Positions 16,161-25,149 are shown, counted from the first letter of the stretch. The stretch is DNA of 34,239 nucleotides from Bacteroidales bacterium M2 (GCA_001689415.1 LUJM01000064.1:1-34239); one strand, 5' to 3'. Notes: generated from the letters alone by a model not told the origin. Program-made: numbers and translations.

Positions 16161-18716
16161 TTAGATCCACATGGTATATGCGAAGTCCTGACGGTGAGGC
16201 AGCTCGGCGTTCTTGGGATAGAGACGGAAGCCGTAGCGGAATACACCGGCGTCGCGTACCTTGGTGGTGAGTTCGTAGGTTACGGTGTCACCTTCCTGTT
16301 TAACGACCTTGAACTGATCGATGCGGCTGAGGTTTTCTTTGCCGTCTTCCTGGCGGTAAACTACCATTTCGAGACCGAGGTCACGGCCGATGCCGTTGGT
16401 GTCTACTACTACTTCTACGTGGAAAGGCTCGCCGGTAATGGTGCTGTTGAGCTCGCCGCTGTGGCGTACTTCGAGAACCTTGATGCCGTCCCATGCAGCT
16501 GCTACATGCTCTTTCCAGTCTACGATAGACTTGGCAAGGGCGCAGTCGTTGGCCTGGAGGCGTTTGCTGCGTTCAGCCTCTTTGTTGTAGAAGCGGCTGA
16601 TGTAGTCTTCGATCATACGCTGCATTGTGAAGTGGGGAGCGATATCGCCAATCGAACCCTTGATATACTGGATCCATTTGGGCGAGTAGCCTGCCGAGTT
16701 CTTCTCGAAGTAGAGAGGAATGATTTCGTTCTCGAGCATCGAGTAGATAGTAGCAGCGTCGAGTTTGTCCTGCTGGCTCTGGTCGGTGTATGTGCGTTTG
16801 TCGGTGAGGGCCCAGCCTGCATGTTCGTTGAAGCGGTAGCCTTCGTACCACCAGCCGTCGAGCACCGAGAAGTTGAGTACGCCGTTCATTTCGGCTTTCT
16901 CGCCTGATGTACCCGATGCCTCGAGGGGACGTGTGGGGGTGTTCAACCAGATGTCGACACCGGTAACGAGGCGTTTTGCAACGATCATGTTGTAGTCCTC
17001 AAGGAAGATGATCTTGCCGAGGAACTGGGGCATGCGGCTGATTTCAACGATGCGTTTGATCAGGCCCTGGCCTGCGCCGTCGGCGGGGTGTGCCTTGCCG
17101 GCAAATACGAATTGTACGGGGAACTGCTCGTTGTTGACAATCTTGGCAAGACGGTCGAGGTCGGTAAAGAGCAGGTGTGCGCGTTTGTAGGTCGCGAATC
17201 GACGGGCGAAACCGATGATAAGGGCGTTGGGGTTGATGCGGTCTACGATGTTCATCACAGCCGAGGGATCACCCTGGTTGGCAAGCCATTTCTCTTTGAA
17301 GTCGCGGCGTACGAAGTTGATAAACTTGTTTTTGAGCTGCACGCGCATGTTCCAGATCTGCTGGTCGGGAACATTGAAGATGCCTTTCCATGCTTCGGGG
17401 TCGCTCTGATGTTCGAATACCTGTGCGCCAAGGTTCTGGCAGTAGAATTCTTTCCATTCGCTTGCAGCCCAGGTAGGCATGTGAACGCCGTTGGTTACGT
17501 AGCCTACATGGCTTTCTTCCCAGCTGTAGCCTTTCCAGATACCGGCAAACATCTTCTTCGAAACCTCGCCGTGGAGCCACGATACGCCGTTTGCTTCCTG
17601 GCAGGTGTTGAGGGCGAATACGCTCATCGAGAAGCGTTCGTTGGTGTCGGGGTTTTCGCGACCCATGTTCATGAGGTCGTTCCAGCTGATGCCGAGTTTT
17701 GCGGGATATTCACCCATGTATTTGCCGAAAAGACCTTCGTCGAAGTAGTCGTGACCGGCAGGTACGGGGGTGTGTACGGTGTAGAGCGACGATGCGCGAA
17801 CGAGCTCGAGGGCTACGTTGAAGCTGAGGCCTTTCTGCACATAGTCTACAAGGCGCTGAAGGTTGAGCAGGGCTGCGTGGCCTTCGTTGCAGTGGTAGAG
17901 CTGTGAGTTAACGCCAAGTTTCTGCAGCATGAGCACGCCGCCGATACCGAGCAGGTATTCCTGTTTGATACGGTTTTCCCAGTCACCGCCATAAAGCTTG
18001 TGGGTGATAGGACGGTCGAACTCGCTGTTCATGTCGAAGTCGGTGTCGAGCAGGTAGAGCTTCATGCGGCCTACGTTGACACGCCAGATGTGAGAGTAGA
18101 TGATACGGCCGGGGTAGGGCACTTCGAGAATCATCGGACGGCCATCCTTCTCCATTACCTGCTCGATAGGGAGCTGGTTGAAGTTCTGGGGCTCGTAGTT
18201 GGCAATCTGCTGGCCGTCTACGCTGAGGGTCTGGGTGAAGTAGCCGTAGCGGTAGAGGAAGCCTACAGCGGTCATGTCGACACAGCTGTCAGATGCCTCT
18301 TTGATATAGTCACCGGCGAGTACACCGAGACCGCCGGAGTAGATTTTGAGACAGTTGCACAGACCGTATTCCATTGAGAAATACGATACCGAGGGGATGT
18401 CCTTGCGCATTGGCTTAGACATGTATTCCTTGAAATCGGCATATACATGGTTGATCTGAGCCATTAAGGTGTCGTCGGCAAGGATTTCTGCAATTCGCTC
18501 TGAAGGGAGCTGCTGCAGGAGCATTACGGGGTTTTCGCCTGTTTTACGCCACAGGTCGGGATTGAGAGCGCGGAAGAGGTTTTTTGCTTCGCTGTTCCAA
18601 ACCCACCAAAGGTTTTTGGCAAGCTCATCGAGGGGCTTGAGCTGGTTGGGAAGCTCGGCCTTGACGGTGATGTCGCGCCATACGGGGGCGTTGGTGTTGC
18701 TTACTGAAAGTTTCAT
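16161..18716 (-). CDS. glgP: Alpha-glucan phosphorylase (GlgP-like, short-form family)
   Basis: 851 aa. It breaks alpha-1,4-glucan with phosphate, releasing glucose-1-phosphate. It belongs to the alpha-glucan family phosphorylases found in many bacteria and archaea, which are distinct from the longer E. coli GlgP/MalP. The N-terminus (KLSVSNTNAPVW to about 100) is the DUF3417-type extension (LDELAKNLWWVWN). Then come FSMEYGL, SGGLGVLAGDYIKEASD (127-144), HCNEGHAAL (276-283), the glucan-binding FARRFATYKRA (503-513), and the PLP block EASGTSGEKAEMNG with the Schiff-base lysine K607 and LDGWWYEGY. A C-terminal beta-rich domain of about 110 residues is also present. The gene follows glycogen synthase by 22 bases, so synthesis and breakdown of glycogen are co-transcribed. 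Confidence 0.93.
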   Translation of the reverse strand: MKLSVSNTNAPVWRDITVKAELPNQLKPLDELAKNLWWVWNSEAKNLFRALNPDLWRKTGENPVMLLQQLPSERIAEILADDTLMAQINHVYADFKEYMSKPMRKDIPSVSYFSMEYGLCNCLKIYSGGLGVLAGDYIKEASDSCVDMTAVGFLYRYGYFTQTLSVDGQQIANYEPQNFNQLPIEQVMEKDGRPMILEVPYPGRIIYSHIWRVNVGRMKLYLLDTDFDMNSEFDRPITHKLYGGDWENRIKQEYLLGIGGVLMLQKLGVNSQLYHCNEGHAALLNLQRLVDYVQKGLSFNVALELVRASSLYTVHTPVPAGHDYFDEGLFGKYMGEYPAKLGISWNDLMNMGRENPDTNERFSMSVFALNTCQEANGVSWLHGEVSKKMFAGIWKGYSWEESHVGYVTNGVHMPTWAASEWKEFYCQNLGAQVFEHQSDPEAWKGIFNVPDQQIWNMRVQLKNKFINFVRRDFKEKWLANQGDPSAVMNIVDRINPNALIIGFARRFATYKRAHLLFTDLDRLAKIVNNEQFPVQFVFAGKAHPADGAGQGLIKRIVEISRMPQFLGKIIFLEDYNMIVAKRLVTGVDIWLNTPTRPLEASGTSGEKAEMNGVLNFSVLDGWWYEGYRFNEHAGWALTDKRTYTDQSQQDKLDAATIYSMLENEIIPLYFEKNSAGYSPKWIQYIKGSIGDIAPHFTMQRMIEDYISRFYNKEAERSKRLQANDCALAKSIVDWKEHVAAAWDGIKVLEVRHSGELNSTITGEPFHVEVVVDTNGIGRDLGLEMVVYRQEDGKENLSRIDQFKVVKQEGDTVTYELTTKVRDAGVFRYGFRLYPKNAELPHRQDFAYTMWI

Positions 18717-18738
18717 ATGTTTGGTAAAAGTATGTTTT

Positions 18739-20394
18739 TTACTTGGTTCTTGCGTCGCGGGTCTTGAACGCGTCGCAATATGTTTGGTTATAATATTTCA
18801 TGAAGTCGGTCCACTGGGCTTTCGAGGCGGTTTCCATCGCGGCGGCGCGGATAACCTTGGTTTCGGCCTTGGTGGCCGATGCCAGTTGGGCGATGTCGTT
18901 GGCGATAGCGGCAACGACTTCGTTGTAGTTGCTGTCGGTGCGGTTGATTACATCTACGCCGCAGTCTCCGAATCCTATTTTGAAGTTCTCTGCCACCCAC
19001 ATGCCAAAGCCTGCAAGGCTCGTTGTTACCGTAGGTACGCCGAATGCGATGCTCTCAAGGGGGGTATATCCCCAAGGTTCGTAATATGAGGCGAATACAG
19101 TGGCGTCAAGGCCGGGTAGAAGCTGGTAGTAAGTCTGGTCGAAGATACCGTCGGCACCGTCGAGGTAGCAGGGTACATATATTACAGATACCTGAGAGTT
19201 GGCATCGTTTGCAAAACCGAGCTGGTGTATGCGGCAGTTGATCGGGTCCTCGTTGTAATTGTTGAGGTTATGGGTGATTACCGGGTCGCTCTGTCGGCCG
19301 GGCTTGGTACTGTCGAGGCCGAAGCGCAGGTCTGCTCGTGGGCCGGCGCACCATGCGGGCACTAATACATAGGCAAGGATGCGGCGCTGAGGGTTCTTGG
19401 CGGCAAGGGCTGCGAGAGCGTCGAGATATACGTCGATACCTTTGTTGCGGTATTCGCAACGGCCTGAAGTGGCTACGATGAAGGTGTCGTCGGTATAATC
19501 AACGCCGGTAAGGGCGCTTGCCACTCCGAGAAGGCTCTTGCGGGCTGCCTTGCGGGCTGCTGTGTAGCGGGTCTTGGCGGGCACGAAGTTGAGCTCGAAG
19601 CCGTTGGGGGTCACTACGTCGGGCTTTTTGTCGAGGAGTACCTCGGCCTCGCGTGCGGTCACATCGCTTACGGTGGTGAAGCAATCGGCATTCAATGCGG
19701 CGGCTTTCTCGAGCGAGTGCTTGCTCTGCATATTGAGCTCAGCGGCCATTTGGTCGCCGTTGTAAGCTTCGAGGTGGTCGTAGAGGGGTTTTCCGTTACC
19801 GCAGATGCTGCGGCCTATACTTGTGGCATGAGTTGTGAATACGGTAGCAATCTGAGGCATTTCGGCTTTAATCTTGAGCAGGCCCATTGCGGTGGTCCAC
19901 TCGTCGAAATGTGCTATGACTTTTGAAGGGTCTACTTTTGATGCCTTTACAAAAGCCTCGATCAATATTGCTGCGGCGCGGGCAAAGGCGCAACCTTCGT
20001 CATAATCGCCATAGGCATGCAGTGAGTCTACTTGGTAGAGATCCCACATACGGGCATATTCTTCGTCTTTTGTTGCGTAAAGGGCATTGAATTTAACCAG
20101 AATGGCCAACGGTTTGCCCGGAATGTCCCAGCGGCCTGCTCGTACGTCGAGGCCCTCGGGCAACATGGTTTTGTCAAGGATGCGACGCAACAGCGTGCGC
20201 GACTCGATAAAATATGGTGATGGATTTTCTTCGCTCCACACATCGGGCCCGATGAAAATCACTTTGTCGCCATACTGCTCCTTGAGAGTCTTGGCTTTGC
20301 TGGATAAAACGGTGTAGATACCGCCTATTTTGTTACATACTTCCCAGCTGGTCTCGAAGAGCAAGTCGATTTCTTGGCTGCAATTATCCATCAT
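18739..20394 (-). CDS. Glycogen synthase, eukaryotic-type (GT3-like)
   Basis: 551 aa. It extends glycogen from a nucleotide sugar. The sequence resembles fungal/animal GT3 glycogen synthases rather than bacterial GT5 GlgA: the N-terminus is LLFETSWEVCNKIGGIYTVL; HFDEWTTAMGLLKIK and TVFTTHATSIGRSICG follow; and the catalytic block is FASYYEPWGYTPLESIAFGVP with the E-x7-E pair at E439 and E447, then TTSLAGFGMWVAE. It is shorter than yeast Gsy2 (about 700 aa); I see no C-terminal arginine cluster like the one used for glucose-6-phosphate control in eukaryotes. The start could be M1 or M2. UDP-glucose as donor is inferred from family. GT3-type glycogen synthases are known in Bacteroidota. A promoter sits 30-60 bases upstream. 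Confidence 0.92.
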   Translation of the reverse strand: MMDNCSQEIDLLFETSWEVCNKIGGIYTVLSSKAKTLKEQYGDKVIFIGPDVWSEENPSPYFIESRTLLRRILDKTMLPEGLDVRAGRWDIPGKPLAILVKFNALYATKDEEYARMWDLYQVDSLHAYGDYDEGCAFARAAAILIEAFVKASKVDPSKVIAHFDEWTTAMGLLKIKAEMPQIATVFTTHATSIGRSICGNGKPLYDHLEAYNGDQMAAELNMQSKHSLEKAAALNADCFTTVSDVTAREAEVLLDKKPDVVTPNGFELNFVPAKTRYTAARKAARKSLLGVASALTGVDYTDDTFIVATSGRCEYRNKGIDVYLDALAALAAKNPQRRILAYVLVPAWCAGPRADLRFGLDSTKPGRQSDPVITHNLNNYNEDPINCRIHQLGFANDANSQVSVIYVPCYLDGADGIFDQTYYQLLPGLDATVFASYYEPWGYTPLESIAFGVPTVTTSLAGFGMWVAENFKIGFGDCGVDVINRTDSNYNEVVAAIANDIAQLASATKAETKVIRAAAMETASKAQWTDFMKYYNQTYCDAFKTRDARTK

Positions 20395-20423
20395 TTATCT
20401 ATGATTTACCAATTTTGAGGTTG

Positions 20424-20455
20424 CAAATTTAGCAAAAATTACTGATATCTGCAAA
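20424..20455 (-). promoter_or_regulatory. Predicted promoter for the glycogen synthase operon
   Basis: On the minus strand TTTG (plus-strand 20452-20455), 20 bases, then TAAATTTG (20424-20431). Both boxes match the Bacteroides consensus and the spacing is right. The -33 box starts just after the pyrF stop codon (20456-20458), so the glycogen pair has its own start point despite the close upstream gene. The leader would be only about 25 nt. Confidence 0.75.
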
Positions 20456-21289
20456 TCAATTCTTTGCATACTGTTGGAGAAGTACAAGCATCTGCTCTGC
20501 GAGCTCCTTGGCGGCTGCTCCTGCGGCCTGGGCGTAATCTGCCTCTGACGATGCGTAAATGATGCCTCGCGACGAGTTGACAAGCAAGCCGCACTCATCG
20601 ATAAGGCCGTATTTAGCCACTTCTTCAAGGCTGCCGCCCTGGGCGCCTACGCCGGGCACGAGCAGGAAGTGACGGGGGGCAAGCTCGCGGATTTCGGCAA
20701 GCTTGTCGGCCTTGGTGGCTCCTACTACATACATCATGTTGATCGGGCTGCCCCAGTGACGGCTGCGGCGGATTACGCGCTCGTAGAGGGCAACTCCCTT
20801 ATTGTCGGCTACTGTCTCGAAGTCAGACGACGAGGCGTTGGAAGTAAGGGCAAGAACGATGCTCCATTTGTCTTCGTAGCCAAGAAAGGGTTTTACCGAG
20901 TCCTCGCCCATGTAGGGGTTGAGGGTTACGGCGTCGAAGTCCATGGTTTCGAAAAATGTGCGGGCATAGAGGGCGGCGGTGTTGCCGATGTCGCCGCGCT
21001 TGGCGTCGGCGATGATGAATTGATCGGGGTAATTGGTCCTGATGTGGGCTACTACTTCCTCAAGGGCTGCGATGCCCGAGGCACCGAGGCTCTCGAAAAA
21101 TGCCAGGTTGGGTTTGTAGGCTACGCAATAGGGTGCGGTGGCGTCGACGATTGCCTTGCAGAAGCTTGCCACGCGCTCGCTGTCGCTACCGCTGATGCTC
21201 GCGGGAAGTTTCTTGATATCGGGGTCGAGGCCTACGCAGAGGAATGAGCCTTTTTCATAGATGTGCTCGACCAGTTCTGTTCTTTTCAT
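20456..21289 (-). CDS. pyrF: Orotidine 5'-phosphate decarboxylase
   Basis: 277 aa. The last step of UMP synthesis, decarboxylating orotidine monophosphate to UMP. Length and sequence fit the type-2 (about 270 aa) PyrF subfamily: LCVGLDPDIKKLP (17-29), VAYKPNLAFFESLG (57-70), and the catalytic D95-A-K97-R-G-D100 (FIIADAKRGDIGNTA). ALTSNASSSDF and LLVPGVGAQGG mark the phosphate-binding loops. The ATG at 21289 gives MKRTELVEHIYEKGSFLCVGLD, the normal beginning. The gap of 56 bases after the DUF4153-like gene shows no promoter, so it is probably in the same transcript as prfA. Confidence 0.95.
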   Translation of the reverse strand: MKRTELVEHIYEKGSFLCVGLDPDIKKLPASISGSDSERVASFCKAIVDATAPYCVAYKPNLAFFESLGASGIAALEEVVAHIRTNYPDQFIIADAKRGDIGNTAALYARTFFETMDFDAVTLNPYMGEDSVKPFLGYEDKWSIVLALTSNASSSDFETVADNKGVALYERVIRRSRHWGSPINMMYVVGATKADKLAEIRELAPRHFLLVPGVGAQGGSLEEVAKYGLIDECGLLVNSSRGIIYASSEADYAQAAGAAAKELAEQMLVLLQQYAKN

Positions 21290-21345
21290 ATGTCGTTTTT
21301 ATAATGTTTTAAATTTAAAGCAGATATATTCTTCAATAGAGAAAA

Positions 21346-23073
21346 TCAATTACGGAATAAATAAAATTCAGCATGGGTGATTTCGGCTTTGCTGCCGGTA
21401 TTATCCGCTTCTGTATTGAAGCTGAGTTCGGTGAAAACTATCGTTACTGTATCGCCGTCAGCGCTAACAGCCAAGGACTGTAGTGGTTTGTTGCCACTGC
21501 CGGCATTATTAATGCTGTCGACATTGATGCTTACCCTATAGTCACCTTTGATATTGAACTCGTACAGTCCATCTTTTTTATCACCCTGCGATCTATTGTA
21601 GCTTTTGAAAAACTCAACATTCTTATATCCTTCTACTACATCTACCGGCCCGTCGTATTTGAGTTCGAACATGTAATTTGCAGTTTCGTTCGATTTGTCT
21701 GCATATCTGACAGGCAAAATATTGTGGGCATAAACTTTGTCGTTAGATGTTATGATGTCGTTGACAAGCGAGTGGTCATGCCAGTTGTCGAGATACTCGA
21801 TTTGCGATGCGAGATTGTTTGCCTCTTTTTTATTCATAGTGGCTAAGGCTTGGCGTGCCTGAGCATAATTCATGGTGAATTGCTCAATGCCGTTCTCGCG
21901 AAACTTGTTGAAAATATGGCTGCGAATCACGCTGTTGCTCACGCTCGTAATATTTAGGCCGGGGATAACCGAAACCAGGACAAATGCTGCGGCAAAGGAT
22001 GATGCTATGTTGTTGATGTTGGCATTGCGCTTAGCCAGCATGTATATTATAACCGAATAAGCCCAAATGTTGAATATCATCACATAAAGGCGCGTGGCGG
22101 TAATGCCGTACTCTCTCAGGCGGTAGACAAGGCCTACCGTCATTAGCACAAGCAATGGCAGTAGTACTACAGGCAGCCAACGGCGAGTGAGGCCCCACAG
22201 CAATTCGCCCTTTTTCGAGCTGGTATGGCCAAAGGCATAGCGCTGCAGGCCATAAAGCATCACAAGCGAGACGACCATAAGTCCTGTAACCATCCATGTA
22301 ACCGAGGTCTGGGGGAGTTCCCACTGGGCTATGATCTTTATCAGATAAATATATAATATAGCCGTATAGATAAGCACTATGGGCAGTAGTACATTTTTGC
22401 AGAATGCTCCCACTGCCGATTTTTCGGGAAGCGATTTACTGACCACATACCTGCGCTTCGGTATTTGCGAGAGGTAGTAGACGGTAGGTATCCACATGCC
22501 TGCAATAATAAGCGCGGAAATAAACGGCTTTTCGCTAAAATCGCAGAATAGCAACCTGATTGTACTCGAGATTATTACAACCGCTATGCAAAGCACTATA
22601 CCTATAAATTCAGCAGTGGCGAAAACTGTAAATTGCTTTACGGTATATAGCCACAGCTGTTTGCGGCTATATCCGCGCACAACCGGCAGAAAAAATATAG
22701 CCACTGTCAGTGCTGAAACCAAGGCTGAACGTCCGATTGTCTCTGCTGTGCCTATGTCGTTGCGCGTAAGTAGAACCATAAGGTCGGCACATACAAGGCC
22801 GACTGCTGTCATGATTGCCGGTTTGAGCAAGCGTTTCTTATTCGAAAATTCAAAGAAAATATTGATTGCGAGAGTAAGCATGAAGCCTTCGCATAGCACC
22901 CAGCATACCGAGCATATTAGATGATTGTGATTTCCATTATCCGGAAATAACCAACATATAAGCCACGTTGCAAGTGCCGTTGCAAATACAAACGGAAACG
23001 GGAACCGTTGGGTTACAATGGCAATGGTATGCTTTAGACCATCGACAGTCAATAAATTCTTTAGTTTGCTCAT
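21346..23073 (-). CDS. DUF4153-like multi-pass membrane protein
   Basis: 575 aa. The first two thirds hold about ten to twelve hydrophobic segments (for example FATALATWLICWLF, VALTVAIFFLP-like and SVIIYMLAKRNANINNIASSFAAAFVLVSVIPGLNI). The arrangement and the C-terminal soluble portion (after about 400) look like proteins annotated as DUF4153. No enzymatic motif is visible. The last ~170 residues are predicted extracytoplasmic, with YLDNWHDHSLVNDI and beta-rich sequence near the end. It overlaps prfA by four bases (ATGA) and precedes pyrF by 56. Function unknown; similar proteins are often membrane proteins of uncharacterised role. Family assignment is moderate. Confidence 0.75.
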   Translation of the reverse strand: MSKLKNLLTVDGLKHTIAIVTQRFPFPFVFATALATWLICWLFPDNGNHNHLICSVCWVLCEGFMLTLAINIFFEFSNKKRLLKPAIMTAVGLVCADLMVLLTRNDIGTAETIGRSALVSALTVAIFFLPVVRGYSRKQLWLYTVKQFTVFATAEFIGIVLCIAVVIISSTIRLLFCDFSEKPFISALIIAGMWIPTVYYLSQIPKRRYVVSKSLPEKSAVGAFCKNVLLPIVLIYTAILYIYLIKIIAQWELPQTSVTWMVTGLMVVSLVMLYGLQRYAFGHTSSKKGELLWGLTRRWLPVVLLPLLVLMTVGLVYRLREYGITATRLYVMIFNIWAYSVIIYMLAKRNANINNIASSFAAAFVLVSVIPGLNITSVSNSVIRSHIFNKFRENGIEQFTMNYAQARQALATMNKKEANNLASQIEYLDNWHDHSLVNDIITSNDKVYAHNILPVRYADKSNETANYMFELKYDGPVDVVEGYKNVEFFKSYNRSQGDKKDGLYEFNIKGDYRVSINVDSINNAGSGNKPLQSLAVSADGDTVTIVFTELSFNTEADNTGSKAEITHAEFYLFRN

Positions 23074-24179
23074 AGTTCGGCGGCTTTGAGTTTTTCGGCG
23101 TTTTCGGCTATAATCAAATGATCGATTACATCCTGTATGTCGCCGTCGACAAATGCCTGAAGATTATATATGGTATAGTTGATTCGGTGGTCCGTGATGC
23201 GGCCCTGGGGATAGTTGTAGGTGCGTATCTTCGCCGACCTGTCGCCGGTGCTGACCATTGTCTTGCGTCGCGATGCTATGTCGTCGATATATTTCTGATG
23301 TTCTTTGTCGTATATAAATGTACGCAGGCGCGAGAGGGCTCGCTCTTTATTCTTGGGCTGGTCGCGGGTCTCGGTACATTCTATCAGTATTTCTTCGCTT
23401 ATGCCGGTGTTGGGGTTGCGCCACATATACCTCAGGCGCACACCTGATTCCACCTTGTTCACATTCTGGCCTCCGGCACCGCCCGAGCGGAATGTGTCCC
23501 ACTTGATTTCGCCTTCGTTGATTTCTACGTCGAAAGGCTCGGCTTCGGGGAGTACGGCCACAGTGGCTGCTGAGGTGTGTACGCGTCCCTGGGTCTCTGT
23601 CGCCGGCACGCGCTGCACACGGTGTACTCCGCTCTCATATTTCAATACTCCATATACGCCATCGCCCGTTACCGACAGTACGATTTCTTTATAGCCGCCG
23701 GCCGCACCTTCGCTTGCCGATGTTACTGCAACGCCCCAGCCACGGCTTTCGCAGTACTTGATATACATCTTGCAGAGGTCTCCGGCAAACAAGGCTGCCT
23801 CGTCGCCGCCTGTGCCGCCACGTATTTCGATGATTGCGTTTTTGCTGTCTTCGGGGTCTGCAGGTATTAGCTCGAGTTTGATTTGTTCTTCGAGATCCGG
23901 CAGGGCGGCGGTGGCAACGTCGAGTTGCTCCTTGGCCATCTGCCTCATTTCGGGGTCGCTTTCGTCTGAAAGCAATATGTGGGATTCTTCGATGTTCTCG
24001 GTGAGTGTGCGGTACTTGCGCGTTAGTGATACCAGACGCTCAAGGTCTTTATACTCTTTCGACAGTCGCTCATAGCGCTTCATATCGGCTATGACTGCCG
24101 GGTCGGTTATCAAGGTGCTGACTTCTTCGAACCGGGCCTCGATGCCGTCGAGGCGCTCTAACAAGGGATATTCGGCCAT
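23070..24179 (-). CDS. prfA: Peptide chain release factor 1
   Basis: 369 aa. It recognises UAA and UAG stop codons and triggers peptide release. The codon-reading tripeptide of RF1 is P192-A-T194 in HRVQRVPATETQGRVHTSA. The GGQ loop that acts in the peptidyl-transferase centre is at 236-238 (SGGAGGQNVNKVESGVRLR). The N-terminal helical domain (about 1-100) and the GGTGGDEAALFAGDL block are typical. The PAT tripeptide rather than SPF distinguishes it from RF2. The start MAEYPLLERLDGIEARFEEV is standard. It heads the prfA-DUF4153-pyrF transcript. Confidence 0.96.
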   Translation of the reverse strand: MAEYPLLERLDGIEARFEEVSTLITDPAVIADMKRYERLSKEYKDLERLVSLTRKYRTLTENIEESHILLSDESDPEMRQMAKEQLDVATAALPDLEEQIKLELIPADPEDSKNAIIEIRGGTGGDEAALFAGDLCKMYIKYCESRGWGVAVTSASEGAAGGYKEIVLSVTGDGVYGVLKYESGVHRVQRVPATETQGRVHTSAATVAVLPEAEPFDVEINEGEIKWDTFRSGGAGGQNVNKVESGVRLRYMWRNPNTGISEEILIECTETRDQPKNKERALSRLRTFIYDKEHQKYIDDIASRRKTMVSTGDRSAKIRTYNYPQGRITDHRINYTIYNLQAFVDGDIQDVIDHLIIAENAEKLKAAEL

Positions 24180-24195
24180 GGTGTGATATTTTTTG

Positions 24196-24203
24196 CAAAG
24201 ATA
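24196..24203 (-). promoter_or_regulatory. Possible -7 box for prfA
   Basis: On the minus strand TATCTTTG fits TAnnTTTG and lies 17-24 bases before the prfA ATG. The expected TTTG at -33 is not seen at 19-21 bases; a TTTG at 24233-24236 is 29 bases away. Transcription from here would give a very short leader. Tentative. Confidence 0.4.
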
Positions 24204-24259
24204 AGCAAAAATGCGTATATATGAAAAAGTGGCAAACGATACGCAATTACATTACGAAG

Positions 24260-24296
24260 TTGTTACAGATATTACATTGTAAACATAGTGTAACAA
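24260..24296. repeat. TTGTTACA / TGTAACAA inverted repeat
   Basis: An 8-bp perfect inverted repeat, TTGTTACA (24260-24267) and TGTAACAA (24289-24296), separated by 21 bases. A third GTAACAA half follows at 24301-24307. It lies between the prfA start and the sigma factor promoter, about 105 bases upstream of the latter's -33 element, so it could be a regulator site for either gene. The spacing (29 bases between matching arm starts, nearly three helix turns) fits a dimer site. Confidence 0.5.
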
Positions 24297-24398
24297 TCCC
24301 GTAACAATTTTATGGCTTGGTAAATGATTGAAAGTTAATGAAATAATAAAATATATTAATCAAAAATATTATATTTACATTTGTTAACATTAAAAATC

Positions 24399-24428
24399 TT
24401 GCAATTGCTTAAATCGTATGTAATTTTG
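24399..24428 (+). promoter_or_regulatory. Predicted promoter for ECF sigma factor
   Basis: TTG (24399-24401), 19 bases, then TAATTTTG (24421-24428), matching the primary-sigma pattern of Bacteroides. Transcription would start near 24434, about 35 bases before the ATG at 24468. This decides the start codon: an upstream in-frame ATG codon region from 24381 lies ahead of this promoter. A second TACATTTG at 24376-24383 lacks a matching -33. Confidence 0.65.
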
Positions 24429-24467
24429 GAATGTCGAACGAAAAGGACGACTAAATATAACGAAAAA

Positions 24468-24995
24468 ATGACCCTTGAAAAAATTAAAGCTATGACATCT
24501 TCTACATTCCAATCAAACTTAATGAACCTTCAGGCGAACCTTTTGAATTTTGCATTCATGCTAACTTCAAATCGCGACGACGCTTATGATCTTCTTCAGG
24601 ACACAACATTGAAGGCTCTCGATAACGAAGATAAATATGCTGAAGGAACAAACTTCAAAGGTTGGGTCTTCACCATTATGCGCAATATTTTTATCAACAA
24701 TTATCGTCGCGGTGTACGCACTGCAACTATTGTTGATACTACCGATAACCTTTATCACTTGAACCTGAGCCAGGATAGCGGCGTTGATTCTCCGGAAGAT
24801 AGCTACAGTGCTTCCGAAATAACTAATGCTATCAACGAACTTGCTGACGAGTACAGCGAACCTTTCTCGATGCACGTGGCCGGTTACAAGTACGAGGAAA
24901 TCGCCGAAAAACTTTCACTTCCGCTCGGAACAGTGAAAAGCCGTATCTACTACGCCCGCAAACGTCTGCAGGAGCGTTTTTCAGACTACCGGTAA
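24468..24995 (+). CDS. ECF-type RNA polymerase sigma factor
   Basis: 175 aa from ATG at 24468 (MTLEKIKAMTSS); ATG at 24492 is also possible. Sigma-70 family factors of the ECF class direct RNA polymerase to a specific set of promoters. Region 2 (about 22-82) shows LMNLQANLLNFAFMLTSNRDDAYDLLQDT and KGWVFTIMRNIFINNYRR. Region 4 (about 120-172) has a helix-turn-helix EEIAEKLSLPLGTVKSRIYYARKRL. The linker between is short and acidic (DSGVDSPEDS). There is no region 1 or 3, which defines the ECF class. No anti-sigma factor is adjacent: the next gene is convergent. The upstream frame to 24381 is ruled out by the promoter position. Its regulon is unknown. Confidence 0.9.
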   Translation: MTLEKIKAMTSSTFQSNLMNLQANLLNFAFMLTSNRDDAYDLLQDTTLKALDNEDKYAEGTNFKGWVFTIMRNIFINNYRRGVRTATIVDTTDNLYHLNLSQDSGVDSPEDSYSASEITNAINELADEYSEPFSMHVAGYKYEEIAEKLSLPLGTVKSRIYYARKRLQERFSDYR

Positions 24996-25072
24996 TAGTC
25001 GGCTTCGGGAATAACACTCCCGCGCAATATGCTAAAAATGATTGGTTTATTATATATGGTTAATGATTTGGT

Positions 25073-25100
25073 CAATGCCCCGGAGTGATCCGGGGCATTG
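25073..25100. terminator. Strong hairpin between convergent genes
   Basis: A 12-bp perfect stem CAATGCCCCGGA / TCCGGGGCATTG (25073-25084 and 25089-25100) with a GTGA loop. It lies between the sigma factor (plus) and the small membrane protein (minus). Neither side has a long T run, so it may act as a weak bidirectional terminator or a transcript-stabilising end. Confidence 0.6.
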
Positions 25101-25149
25101 GTGATTTATGATACTTGATTTCGCAAATTACGCTTGGAAACCTAAGGGC

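Noticed and set aside
16143..17906. Plus-strand open frames of 254 and 272 codons opposite the phosphorylase gene
   Set aside because: They lie fully antisense to a well-supported gene with intact PLP and substrate motifs; their composition is that of a reverse-complement shadow.
24381..24467. Upstream in-frame start of the sigma factor
   Set aside because: The predicted promoter at 24399-24428 lies inside this stretch, so the transcript would begin after it.
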